This document shows positions 8,317-16,959 of a DNA stretch of 39,533 nt, one piece after another; positions within the stretch are counted from its first letter, which is position 1; each line of letters begins with the position of its first letter. Under the pieces are notes generated by a model. The model worked only from the letters and a program-made list of their open reading frames with translations. It made no database searches and was not told where the DNA came from. The DNA comes from OLB6 sp964493635 (GTDB lineage: Bacteria; Bacteroidota; Ignavibacteria; Kapaibacteriales; Kapaibacteriaceae): contig CAZBOW010000022.1 in assembly GCA_964493635.1 (NCBI GenBank), forward strand, positions 1-39,533, read 5' to 3'. A program made the position numbers and the translations under genes.

Positions 8317-9750
8317 CTAACCGCGGCGCGCGAATGGTGCTGTTTTCCCTTCTTCTTTCCAAACGTCTACATGGGCAAGGAGGTAGGTCCGGGCTTCATC
8401 GTAGGTATTGGCAATCTTGCCATCCAGAATCGCTTCCTCGATCATCCACTTCATGTAGCCAACCTGGCGACATGGTCCCAGCTGCGACAGCTCCATGATC
8501 TCTTCGCCACGTATGGGGCTTTGGAAGGCGCGAAGTTGATCGCGCTCCAGTACATCCTTCACCTTGGCCTGAACGATGTCGTAGTTACGCAGGTATCGCT
8601 CTGCCCTCTTTGGATTACGGGTTGTCACATCGGCGCGACACAACATAAACAGATCGTCGATGGCATCACCAGCCTGAACCGCCAGCCGACGGACGGCCGA
8701 ATCCGTGACGCCATCGTCCACCAGCATCATTGGTCGCTGGTGCAGGCGCACCAAGTTCTCCACGTACGATAGGTGCTGCATTGGAAGCTTCATGCGGCGG
8801 AAAATCTTCTCCTGCCATCGCGCACCAACATCCTCGTGTCCGTGGAAGGTCCAGCCATGTCCGTCCACAAACCGCTTGGTACGGGGCTTGGCAACATCGT
8901 GCATGAGTGTTGCGAATCGCAACCATAGGTTGTCGGACATTTCCGAGACGTTGTCGACCACCGTGAGCGTATGCCAGAAGACATCCTTGTGTTTAAACTC
9001 CCGGCTGCCATCGTGGACCAGGTCGACGCCCCCTAGTCGATGCACCTCCGGGAAGACATACTCCAAAAGGCCGGTCTGATACAGCACGGCTAAACCAATG
9101 GAGGGACGGCGGGTTGCGAGGATTTTTAGGAACTCATCGGTAATGCGCTCCTGGGCAATCATTGCGATGCGATCGGCCATGCTGGTGATGGCCTCCACCA
9201 CCGCGGGCTGAATGTCGAACTCCAGTTGTGCCGCAAATCGCGCTGCACGCAGCATCCGCAGCGGATCATCGCTCATCGTCACAACGGGATCCAAGGGTGT
9301 CCGAAGTAGGCGTTGTTGCAGGTCGTTGGCGCCACCGAAGAGGTCGACCACCTGGCCCAACTGCTCTGGATCCAACGAAGCCGCCATCGCATTGACGGTA
9401 AAATCCCGCCTGCGCAAGTCGTCTTCGAGGGTGCCCTCACGAACAACGGGGTTCCGGGAATCCGGCTGATACTCCTCGACACGCGTGCCAACAAACTCGA
9501 TCTGGTGATCGCCAATAGGCACCATGGCCGTCCGAAATCGCTCGTAGACGACGGACTTCGATCGGAACAGATGTGCGACATCCTTGGCAAATGCTATTGC
9601 ATCACCAACAACGGTAAGGTCGATGTCTGTTCTGGGACGGCCCATCAGAGCATCGCGAACATAGCCCCCTACCACATAGACCTCCCTCCCCTGCTCGGCA
9701 GCAAGAGCTGCTATTCGCAGGAGGATGGGATCGTGAATGGGAATGTTCAC
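8317..9750 (-). CDS. cca: CCA tRNA nucleotidyltransferase with HD domain
   Basis: The 477-residue class II nucleotidyltransferase adds or repairs the 3'-CCA of tRNA. The N-terminal catalytic motif is 'VVGGYVRDALMGRPRTDIDLTVVG', with the GG and DxD signatures. 'RRDFTVNAMA' and the 'DDPLRMLRAARFAAQL' motif follow. A C-terminal HD phosphohydrolase domain is present ('FATLMHDVAKPRTKR'). The start is GTG and overlaps the stop of the transketolase C-subunit gene (9747-9750). The tRNA-Thr in this window lacks an encoded CCA, consistent with a need for this enzyme. Confidence 0.95.
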   Translation of the reverse strand: MNIPIHDPILLRIAALAAEQGREVYVVGGYVRDALMGRPRTDIDLTVVGDAIAFAKDVAHLFRSKSVVYERFRTAMVPIGDHQIEFVGTRVEEYQPDSRNPVVREGTLEDDLRRRDFTVNAMAASLDPEQLGQVVDLFGGANDLQQRLLRTPLDPVVTMSDDPLRMLRAARFAAQLEFDIQPAVVEAITSMADRIAMIAQERITDEFLKILATRRPSIGLAVLYQTGLLEYVFPEVHRLGGVDLVHDGSREFKHKDVFWHTLTVVDNVSEMSDNLWLRFATLMHDVAKPRTKRFVDGHGWTFHGHEDVGARWQEKIFRRMKLPMQHLSYVENLVRLHQRPMMLVDDGVTDSAVRRLAVQAGDAIDDLFMLCRADVTTRNPKRAERYLRNYDIVQAKVKDVLERDQLRAFQSPIRGEEIMELSQLGPCRQVGYMKWMIEEAILDGKIANTYDEARTYLLAHVDVWKEEGKTAPFARRG

Positions 9751-10748
9751 TGTGCCTGCGGAACGTCCTTGATGGCACGAACACCACTGGAACCGCGATC
9801 ACGGCGATCCATGGCAACCAGAGCCGACGCGTAGATCTCACGCCACGTCAGACCAAACTTCACCATGAGTTCTTCCGGCTCGCCGGAACCGCCGAACGAG
9901 TCCTTGACGCCAACAAACTCGATCGGCACGGGGGCATTCTTTGCGGTGCATTCGGCAACAGCACCGCCCAGACCTCCGTGCACCTGGTGTTCCTCGGCCG
10001 TAACAATAGCACCGCAGTCGCGGGCAGCTTGCGTGACCGTCGCAAAGTCGAACGGCTTGATCGATGGGGAGTTGATCACACGAGCCTGGATGCCCTTCTT
10101 CGCGAGCTCCTGAGCCGCCAGCAGCGACTCCCACACCATGGCTCCGCACGCAATGAGTGCCACATCGCTGCCATCGGTCAGTACCTGGGCCTTACCGATC
10201 TCGAAGGGGCTGGATTCCGTGGTAAACATCGGCACGGGTGAACGGCCAAAGCGGATGTAGGCCGGGCCATGCATCTCGCCCATGGCGATCGTTGCCTTAC
10301 GCGCTTCTTCGAAGTCGGCTGGAACCAGCATGGTCATGTTCGGTAGGGTCCGCAGGAAGGCCACTTCCTCGAGTACCTGGTGCGTGGCACCGTCCGGGCC
10401 TACGCTGATGCCAGCGTGGCCGCCACCGATCTTGACGTTTGCCTCGTTGTAAGCTACGGAGATGCGAAGCTGGTCGGCATTACGAAGCGCACAGAACGCC
10501 CCGTACGAGGCAAAGAAGGGGATTTTCCCCGACAGTGCCAGGCCGGCGGCGATCGTGGTTGCATTCTGCTCGGCAATGCCAATGGAGAAGAACCGATCTG
10601 GAAACTTCTCCTTGAACATCGATGTCAGAACCGAGCCGGTGATGTCGCCGCCAAGGACGATGACGTTGGAATGACGCTCGCCAAGGGTTACGAGGCCCTC
10701 GCCGAAGCCGAAACGCGTTGGTTTTTGACCGAGAAGTTCGTGTGTCAT
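9747..10748 (-). CDS. Transketolase, C-terminal subunit
   Basis: The 333-residue subunit carries the pyrimidine-binding and C-terminal domains of a split transketolase. The start at 10748 gives MTHELLGQKPTRFGFGEGLV; an upstream in-frame extension overlaps the N-subunit gene and is not family-like. Conserved segments are 'FFSIGIAEQNATTIAAGLALSG' with the catalytic Glu, 'PFFASYGAFC', and 'GPAYIRFGRSP'. It lies 26 bases downstream of the N-terminal subunit; together they would form the pentose-phosphate/Calvin-type transketolase. Confidence 0.93.
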   Translation of the reverse strand: MTHELLGQKPTRFGFGEGLVTLGERHSNVIVLGGDITGSVLTSMFKEKFPDRFFSIGIAEQNATTIAAGLALSGKIPFFASYGAFCALRNADQLRISVAYNEANVKIGGGHAGISVGPDGATHQVLEEVAFLRTLPNMTMLVPADFEEARKATIAMGEMHGPAYIRFGRSPVPMFTTESSPFEIGKAQVLTDGSDVALIACGAMVWESLLAAQELAKKGIQARVINSPSIKPFDFATVTQAARDCGAIVTAEEHQVHGGLGGAVAECTAKNAPVPIEFVGVKDSFGGSGEPEELMVKFGLTWREIYASALVAMDRRDRGSSGVRAIKDVPQAQ

Positions 10749-10774
10749 TGTTTCTGTGGTAGGTAGGGTTGTGG

Positions 10775-11671
10775 CTAGTACGTTGACAGTTCTTCGAGCG
10801 CTGCAACCGCTTGGTCGTGCGACGGTGGTTTCCCGTGCCACTCGAACTTGTCGTTCATGAAGCTAACTCCATGGCCCATATACGTCTTAGCAATGATAGC
10901 CGTAGGCCGGCCGGTGCCGTTGGCCTGGTTGGCCAGAAAGACGTCGAAGCCACGCATGATATCCGCCGGATCATGGCCGTCCACCTCGACGGTATCAAAG
11001 CCGAAGGCTACGCACTTGTCTACGATGGGGTAGACGTTCATCACATCGGGTAGGCGACCGTCAATCTGGCAGTCGTTATTGTCGATAATCCAGCAGAAGT
11101 TATCCAGCTTGAAGTGCGAAGCCGACATGGCGGCCTCCCACACACTGCCTTCCTGCAATTCACCATCTCCCGTCAGGGTAAATACCCGGCGGTCCGAATG
11201 ATCGACCAACTTATCGGCCATCGCCATGCCAACGGCAATCGAGATGCCCTGGCCGAGGGAACCCGAGGACGTCTCAACGCCCGGAAGGTGCATATCGCGA
11301 CCAGGGTGGCCCTGCAAACGGGTATTGAACTTCCGAAGCGTACCGAGTTCCTCCTTCGGGAAGCATCCGGCGTTGGCAAGTGCCGCGTACATTACCGGGG
11401 CCATGTGGCCCGCCGAAAGGACAAACCGATCGCGCCCGGCCCACGACATGTCGTCGGCACGGTACCGCATCACACCACCAAAGTACAGCGCTGCAAATAC
11501 GTCGGCCGACCCAAGCGGTCCGCCGGAATGGCCGGACCCGGCACGTACCAGCGAACGAATGATGTCGCGGCGGATCTCATTGGCCACGGCCTTCAAGGCC
11601 CCGGCATCCGTGCGCTGATTGGGGAACGTTGTGGTATTAAAGTCCAAGGACTGCTTGGTTGCTGTATCCAT
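10775..11671 (-). CDS. Transketolase, N-terminal subunit
   Basis: The 298-residue thiamine-diphosphate-binding half of a split transketolase. Visible motifs are 'RAGSGHSGGPLGSADV' and 'DRFVLSAGHMAPVMYAAL'. The ThDP motif 'TGDGELQEGSVWEAAM' runs on into 'DNNDCQIDG', the GDG-x(~26)-NN pattern. 'TYMGHGVSFMNDKFEWHG' closes the domain. It is first in the minus-strand cluster that continues to the Memo gene, with a candidate promoter at 11731-11738. Confidence 0.95.
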   Translation of the reverse strand: MDTATKQSLDFNTTTFPNQRTDAGALKAVANEIRRDIIRSLVRAGSGHSGGPLGSADVFAALYFGGVMRYRADDMSWAGRDRFVLSAGHMAPVMYAALANAGCFPKEELGTLRKFNTRLQGHPGRDMHLPGVETSSGSLGQGISIAVGMAMADKLVDHSDRRVFTLTGDGELQEGSVWEAAMSASHFKLDNFCWIIDNNDCQIDGRLPDVMNVYPIVDKCVAFGFDTVEVDGHDPADIMRGFDVFLANQANGTGRPTAIIAKTYMGHGVSFMNDKFEWHGKPPSHDQAVAALEELSTY

Positions 11672-11730
11672 GGTAATGCTGCCTCGTGGGAACCTTGTGA
11701 GAAGCGGAAGAGGTACAATGTGCGAACCAA

Positions 11731-11738
11731 CAAACTTA
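11731..11738 (-). promoter_or_regulatory. -7 element (TAAGTTTG) upstream of split transketolase genes
   Basis: The minus strand reads TAAGTTTG, an exact match to the Bacteroidota -7 element TAnnTTTG, 60 bases before the transketolase ATG. No clear TTTG is present at the expected upstream distance, so the promoter is plausible but incomplete. The rest of the 269-base divergent spacer (11672-11940) shows no gene. Confidence 0.5.
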
Positions 11739-11940
11739 CGAACTGTAACATCATTGATGGTTAGTAGTTAGTACGAACGTCGCAGGTGGCACGAGTGTGA
11801 AGGTTGCTTCACGATTTGTGTGAAAACTTTGTTATTATGAGCACCCGCAGTGGCCATCAATCCTGATCGTCATGTGGCTGCGCTGTCAACACGAAGAAAA
11901 ATCTATTCACAAGTCCGTAGTTCACGTCTGGAGGTTCTTC

Positions 11941-14900
11941 ATGACCATTCGATACATGCTGCGCTCATGGGCAGTGTTGCTCCTGCTGTTGGCTGGCGTG
12001 GTGCACACGTCGGCACAGCGTAAGGTTCCCACGGCAGCGGAGATGCTAAGCGTCAACGGTGCCCAAGGAACAGAGTTCTGGATCACCGTTCCGCCGAACG
12101 AGTTGCTCCCCTTCCCCGTTAACGGCCTGGACGTCTACATTGCGTCGGCCTACGACACGGAGGTGACCATCTTCGACGCTGCGGGCAACGATATCAAGAA
12201 GCGGAAGATTACCGCCAACGATATCCGCACCCTCTCCGACGACCGCGGTGAAACCAACTGGTCATGGGAGGTTCGGGAGTACGAACAAACGGAACGCAAG
12301 GCCATCCGCCTTACGGCCGACAAGCCGTTTTCCGTATACGTCCTGAACTCCAAGGTGACAACATCCGACGGCTACCTCGCGATTCCAACATCGGCGTGGG
12401 GTAAAAACTACGTGGCCGTCAGTTACTTCGACTTCCGCGAGTTCTCGCAGTGGGCAGGGGGCTTTGTGATCGTTGCCAAGGAGAACGGCACGGTTGTGAA
12501 CATCAACCTGCGCGGCCAAGGTAAGCTGGATGCCCGCACCTCTGGCGGGAAGCGCATTGGTGATCGTCTTGAAATCGTGATGAACGAGGGCGAGATCTAC
12601 GCCATTGTGGGTGACGGTCAAACGCGTGGCGTCTTCGACCTGACCGGCACGGAGATTCGGGCCAATCAGCCGATTGGCGTGTGGGGTTTCCACCAGCGCA
12701 CAACGATGCCCAACCTGTTGATCAACGGAAACGGTCGAGATCACCTCGTAGAGATGCTGCCGCCGGTAGAAACGTGGGGTAAGAAGTACGTGACGGTCGA
12801 ATACAACCGTCAGGGTAGCAATCCGAATGCGAAGGGCGACGTGTTCCGTGTTGTTGCCGCGCAGCCAAACACCAAGTGGACGCTGAAGTACTACGACAAA
12901 ACCTCGAAGGCTCTCATTGGTCAAGGCGGCGGTGTGCTGGCCAACGCGGGCGACTTTCAGGACTTGTCGCAGTCCCAGGGCCCATCGATCCTGATTAATG
13001 GCTATAGTGTATGGGAGGCCGACAAGCCCATCTTCGTGATGCAGTATGCATGCTCAGCCAGCTTTGATGGCGACCAAGTGCACGACCCCTTCATGATCAA
13101 CGTGGTTCCGGAGGAGCAGTTCATTCCGAACACCATCTTCCAGACGCCAACCGACACGAAGTTCTACTCTCACAAGCTGAACCTGATTGTGTGGGCCGAC
13201 GTCAACGACCCGGACTACGTCGACAACCTGAAGTCGCTCACCATCAACGATGTTCCGATCTGGAACCACCCACAGTCGGCGGCCCCAACGTTGTTGTACA
13301 ACCACATGGGCGACAACCTGCACTGGGTAACGCTGAACTTTGGCACGATCGCTCAAGCACGCCGACTCAACGGTAACGGCAAGGTAAAGTTCGGTGGATA
13401 TATCTACGGCTACGGCTCGGTAGACTCCTACGGATGGCCGGCAGCCTCGGGCTTCCGCCCTACGACATCGTTTGATACGATGCCTCCGGTGCTGACCGCT
13501 GAAGATCTCTGTGGAGACTTTGCCTATACGGCTACCGAGTTCCGCAACATTCCCGACCCACCCCGCGATGAGCCCCTTGACAGCGACCAGGTAGAAACGG
13601 GTATGGCGCTGATTGACTTTGTACCGAGCGGCGTCAGCTACAACTATCGCATTGTGCTGATTACCGACCAGACCATGCCACGCGACCCCTCGTACAAGGA
13701 GTTCAAGTTTCGTCTGGAGGTAATCGATAAGACCAAGGACGCCTACGCTGAGTTCTTTGTTCAGGACTGGGCGGATAACATCACCTACGACACAGTGCAA
13801 TACTTTGCTCCGCAGCTGTCGTTCTCTCCGAGTCCCTTGAAGTTTGGCGAGATTCGCTTAGGGACCACGAAGACCTTGGACGTAACCGTGCGCAACGAGG
13901 GTGATGGGCCCGTCACGCTGAAGTCGAACACCTTCAAAACAGGGACGTATTTCAGCATTGTAAACGGATCGCTACCACCAGAGGTGGTGCTCGAACCAGC
14001 CCAGACGCACACCTTTACCATCCAGTACAGCGGTGATCGCGAGACAGCCGACATCGAGCGTGACTTCGATGTGGACACGCTCACTATTGAAGCCGATTGC
14101 GGCGAGGCAGAGTTCGGCATGGAAGGTGTTGCCGGTGTACCATGTATCGTTGTGGAGGACTTCAAGGTCGGCACGGTTGGTGCCGGTGAAGAGCGCTGTA
14201 AGGCCGGTGGCCTGCGCGTACGCAACCAAGGCTCCGACACATTGGTGATTACCAACATCACCGGATTCTTGGGAACCAACTTCACGGTAACGAACCTCAC
14301 GCCAGCACTACCAATTCGCATTCTTCCAAAGGCTTCCGTCAACTTGGAGACCATCTGCTACCAGCGAAACAACGTTGGTACTGACTCCATCGACGTTGTC
14401 TTCAGCAGCAATGCCGACGGTCCGTTCTGCCAGTCCGATAGCATTTCGGTATGGACTGGTCAAACCGAGAGCCCAGGCCCCGGTATTATTGGTCACAACT
14501 GGCTGAGGCGACGTGAGAACACGTTGCATCCAGAGTTTGGCGTGGTAAACGTGTACAACTCTGGTAACCAGAGCCTGACGGTTCGCGACGTAACCTTTGC
14601 CGACGGCAGCAAATACTTCCCAGCTGGATCGAACGAAGCCAACTATGTGTTCAAGCTGGGCCGTCTGCTCGATAACGGTGCTCCGGTTGCCAGCGCCGAC
14701 GTCTCCAACGGCTCGAGTGTCTTCGTGGAAGCATGGTTCCGCCCGGCCGATGACGTCGCCTACTCGGCAACGATCGTTCCCGTGTGGGCACAAACGGAGG
14801 TGCCAGACCGCTCGGCACTTCTCGAGGGTGAGGGCACCCTGCCAACGATCACGACCGAAGGTGCGGTGCTTACCTGTGCCGACACCCCAGAGGGCGTAGC

Positions 14901-16329
14901 CGTATCTCGCGACCTTGTGTTTACCAACAACGGAACCGAGGATCTAACGATCACGAACCTGCGCCTTGCCGCCGGCAGCGATCCTGCGTGGAGCTTCGCC
15001 GCACCCGGCCCTGCTGCTTCCTTCGTGGTACCGTTCGTAGCTGGATCGAATGTTGTCCGGGTGCCGGTTGAGTTTACGCGACCAACACTGAACAACAATG
15101 CCTTTGCACTCACCGTTGAATTCGAGCACGATGCTGTTCGCGGAAACGGTACCGATGCCGTGATCACGCCAGTAACGGCAACGGAGCGATTCACCGTGGG
15201 CAGCTGTTCCGGACCAGCCATCGAAGTCACGGATATCGACTTTGGCCGCAACCTGGCCAACTGCGATGCGCCAGTACTTGAGTTTACCATCACCAACACG
15301 GGTGGCGGAGCCACACCGTTGGAGATTCGTGAAATGAATCCTGTAGGAGCCGATGCCGGCGCCTTCACCATCATCTCCGTAAACGACGATGCCGGTCGTG
15401 CACTCACGCTTCCATTCACGCTGGCGGCACAGGTCAAGGCCATTGTCCGCGTACGATTCACGCCAACGCAGCCAGATGCTGCGCCATGGAACGACCGCGT
15501 GTACAACGCGCAGTTCCACATCCTCAATTACGAGGAGGGTCGCGGCGATGAACTCCAGCCGGACACCTATGTGAATGTTACTGGTGTTGGCTTCGTGATC
15601 CCTGTAACGGCACGTTTGACGCAGGAACTGGCTGGCCAACTCATTGCCCCATCCGATCGCCCCGTGCGCTTCACGGTAAGCGGCCAGTCGGGCAACTGGA
15701 ATCGTGCAGCGGTACGTCAGTTCGACGTCACGATGGTGTACAATCCCACGGCCGTGTACTACAACGCCAACTCGGTAGCGCGTGCGGGACTGCCTGCTGA
15801 CTGGACCGTTTCCGAACCCGTCATTACGCAGGTTTCGGGAACCCAGTGGCGCGCAACATTCTCGGCAACGGGAACCACACCGGTGGCAGCCAATGGCGAC
15901 TTGTTCAGCTTTACCTGTACGGTTCTGCTGGGTGAGGAGTTCAATTCCAAGCAAGACCTGGAACTTAGCTTCGACCGTGCGTGCTTGATTCCTAGCACGG
16001 AGGGAACGTCCACCGAGATCACCAACTGTGCTCTTACCAAGCGCGTGATCAGCGCCGGCACGATCCAGTACACGCTCGACCCCGTCGCGCCAAACCCGAT
16101 CTCGACGGGAACAGCCAAGGTCTCCTTTGGTGTAGGCATCACCGCGCCGACCACCGTAGAGCTAATCGATGCTCGCGGTCAGGTTGTGGAGCAACTGGTT
16201 CATCAGACGCTTGACGAAGGCGTCTATACCCTGGAGTTCCCAACGGCGAAGCTGAGCAATGGGCTCTACTTCCTTCGCATGACCTCGGCGGACTTCACCA
16301 GCACCCAACAGGTGATGGTAGCTCGCTAA
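11941..16329 (+). CDS. Large T9SS-exported surface protein with IgGFc-binding-like and choice-of-anchor-D-like domains
   Basis: The chosen ATG gives MTIRYMLRSWAVLLLLLAGV, with signal peptide cleavage after 'TSAQ'; the 23 upstream in-frame codons are ignored. Residues ~30-520 ('GTEFWITVPPNE', 'PIGVWGFHQRTTMPNLL') resemble the IgGFc-binding-type N-terminal domain of Bacteroidota surface proteins. Around 620-1200 lie several Ig-like modules of the choice-of-anchor-D/ASPM-SPD2-Hydin kind ('LKFGEIRLGTTKTLDVTVRN', 'IDFGRN...FTITNTGG'). Residues ~1222-1362 look cohesin-like. The last ~90 residues are a type A T9SS sorting domain ('PNPIS', 'LIDARGQVV', 'GLYFLRM', ending VMVAR). It is probably a cell-surface or adhesin-like protein; ligand unknown. 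It ends at a strong hairpin terminator. Confidence 0.85.
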   Translation: MTIRYMLRSWAVLLLLLAGVVHTSAQRKVPTAAEMLSVNGAQGTEFWITVPPNELLPFPVNGLDVYIASAYDTEVTIFDAAGNDIKKRKITANDIRTLSDDRGETNWSWEVREYEQTERKAIRLTADKPFSVYVLNSKVTTSDGYLAIPTSAWGKNYVAVSYFDFREFSQWAGGFVIVAKENGTVVNINLRGQGKLDARTSGGKRIGDRLEIVMNEGEIYAIVGDGQTRGVFDLTGTEIRANQPIGVWGFHQRTTMPNLLINGNGRDHLVEMLPPVETWGKKYVTVEYNRQGSNPNAKGDVFRVVAAQPNTKWTLKYYDKTSKALIGQGGGVLANAGDFQDLSQSQGPSILINGYSVWEADKPIFVMQYACSASFDGDQVHDPFMINVVPEEQFIPNTIFQTPTDTKFYSHKLNLIVWADVNDPDYVDNLKSLTINDVPIWNHPQSAAPTLLYNHMGDNLHWVTLNFGTIAQARRLNGNGKVKFGGYIYGYGSVDSYGWPAASGFRPTTSFDTMPPVLTAEDLCGDFAYTATEFRNIPDPPRDEPLDSDQVETGMALIDFVPSGVSYNYRIVLITDQTMPRDPSYKEFKFRLEVIDKTKDAYAEFFVQDWADNITYDTVQYFAPQLSFSPSPLKFGEIRLGTTKTLDVTVRNEGDGPVTLKSNTFKTGTYFSIVNGSLPPEVVLEPAQTHTFTIQYSGDRETADIERDFDVDTLTIEADCGEAEFGMEGVAGVPCIVVEDFKVGTVGAGEERCKAGGLRVRNQGSDTLVITNITGFLGTNFTVTNLTPALPIRILPKASVNLETICYQRNNVGTDSIDVVFSSNADGPFCQSDSISVWTGQTESPGPGIIGHNWLRRRENTLHPEFGVVNVYNSGNQSLTVRDVTFADGSKYFPAGSNEANYVFKLGRLLDNGAPVASADVSNGSSVFVEAWFRPADDVAYSATIVPVWAQTEVPDRSALLEGEGTLPTITTEGAVLTCADTPEGVAVSRDLVFTNNGTEDLTITNLRLAAGSDPAWSFAAPGPAASFVVPFVAGSNVVRVPVEFTRPTLNNNAFALTVEFEHDAVRGNGTDAVITPVTATERFTVGSCSGPAIEVTDIDFGRNLANCDAPVLEFTITNTGGGATPLEIREMNPVGADAGAFTIISVNDDAGRALTLPFTLAAQVKAIVRVRFTPTQPDAAPWNDRVYNAQFHILNYEEGRGDELQPDTYVNVTGVGFVIPVTARLTQELAGQLIAPSDRPVRFTVSGQSGNWNRAAVRQFDVTMVYNPTAVYYNANSVARAGLPADWTVSEPVITQVSGTQWRATFSATGTTPVAANGDLFSFTCTVLLGEEFNSKQDLELSFDRACLIPSTEGTSTEITNCALTKRVISAGTIQYTLDPVAPNPISTGTAKVSFGVGITAPTTVELIDARGQVVEQLVHQTLDEGVYTLEFPTAKLSNGLYFLRMTSADFTSTQQVMVAR

Positions 16330-16351
16330 TCGAACACGGTTTGCGTATTCC

Positions 16352-16383
16352 AACGGCCTGCCAGAGCAATCTGGCAGGCCGTT
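16352..16383 (+). terminator. Hairpin terminator after the large T9SS protein
   Basis: AACGGCCTGCCAGA (16352-16365), loop GCAA, TCTGGCAGGCCGTT (16370-16383): a perfect 14-bp stem closed by a GNRA-type tetraloop, 22 bases past the stop. The 3' tail is only weakly T-rich (TGCTTTC). Its last bases coincide with the upstream element of the next promoter. Confidence 0.8.
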
Positions 16384-16414
16384 TGCTTTCATACCAAGAA
16401 ATCTGCTACCTTTG
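16382..16414 (+). promoter_or_regulatory. Promoter of the small T9SS-tailed protein, overlapping the terminator
   Basis: TTTG at 16382-16385 and TACCTTTG at 16407-16414, spaced by 21 bases, match the Bacteroidota TTTG/TAnnTTTG pattern. The expected start of transcription (about 16419-16421) is next to the ATG at 16422, so the mRNA may be leaderless or nearly so. Confidence 0.7.
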
Positions 16415-16421
16415 CATGGTA

Positions 16422-16955
16422 ATGTACTTGGGATCAAACCATACTCTCCGTGTTGTCCGTTTGGGACTGGCAGCCATCCTTGGAATGGCTGTAGTGGCGT
16501 CGGCGTTTGCCGACAATGCTGTGAAGTCTCCCGGAAAAAAGACCGTGGTTGTCCCACTGAAGGCGGTACAATACGGTAGTCCCGGCTTTGGACCTGCTGA
16601 CCTCATCGTAACAGCGATGGGAAAGGTGGCGTCCTCCAAGCAGGCGAAACAACCGGTACAGCCTGTGGTTGCCAACACTCGTGATACGGCCGCTTCCGAG
16701 AACAAGATCGTCTCCACCGTTGCCACGGCCGATGTGTTTACGACGGTGGTATCGGTAGCAGCCGCCCAGACCAAGCTGGACATCGGCATCTACAACATGC
16801 TGGGTAAACGCATGGCCGATGTGTACACAGGCGGCGTAGCTCGTGGAATGCACGAGTTCACCACACCTATCACGCAATTGCCCGACGGAGTCTACATCTG
16901 CATCATGCAGGGATCGAACTTCCGCCGAGCCTCCAAGTTCTACCTAAGCCGGTAG
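16422..16955 (+). CDS. Small secreted protein with T9SS-type C-terminal domain
   Basis: The chosen start gives MYLGSNHTLRVVRLGLAAIL and a signal peptide ending near 'VVASAFA'; an ATG two codons upstream (16416) is also possible. The product is about 177 residues. A linker of low complexity (rich in K, A, V, T) covers roughly residues 35-110. The last ~65 residues form a T9SS type A sorting-like domain ('LDIGIYNMLGKRMADV', 'LPDGVYICIMQGSN', ending KFYLSR). The protein is thus little more than an export tail, and its passenger role is unknown. Its own promoter overlaps the preceding terminator; the next gene starts four bases after its stop. Confidence 0.75.
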   Translation: MYLGSNHTLRVVRLGLAAILGMAVVASAFADNAVKSPGKKTVVVPLKAVQYGSPGFGPADLIVTAMGKVASSKQAKQPVQPVVANTRDTAASENKIVSTVATADVFTTVVSVAAAQTKLDIGIYNMLGKRMADVYTGGVARGMHEFTTPITQLPDGVYICIMQGSNFRRASKFYLSR

Positions 16956-16959
16956 CCCC

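Noticed and set aside
11768..11778. 11-base word TTAGTACGAAC, also found near 23611
   Set aside because: Only two copies with unrelated surroundings, no symmetry; chance is likely.
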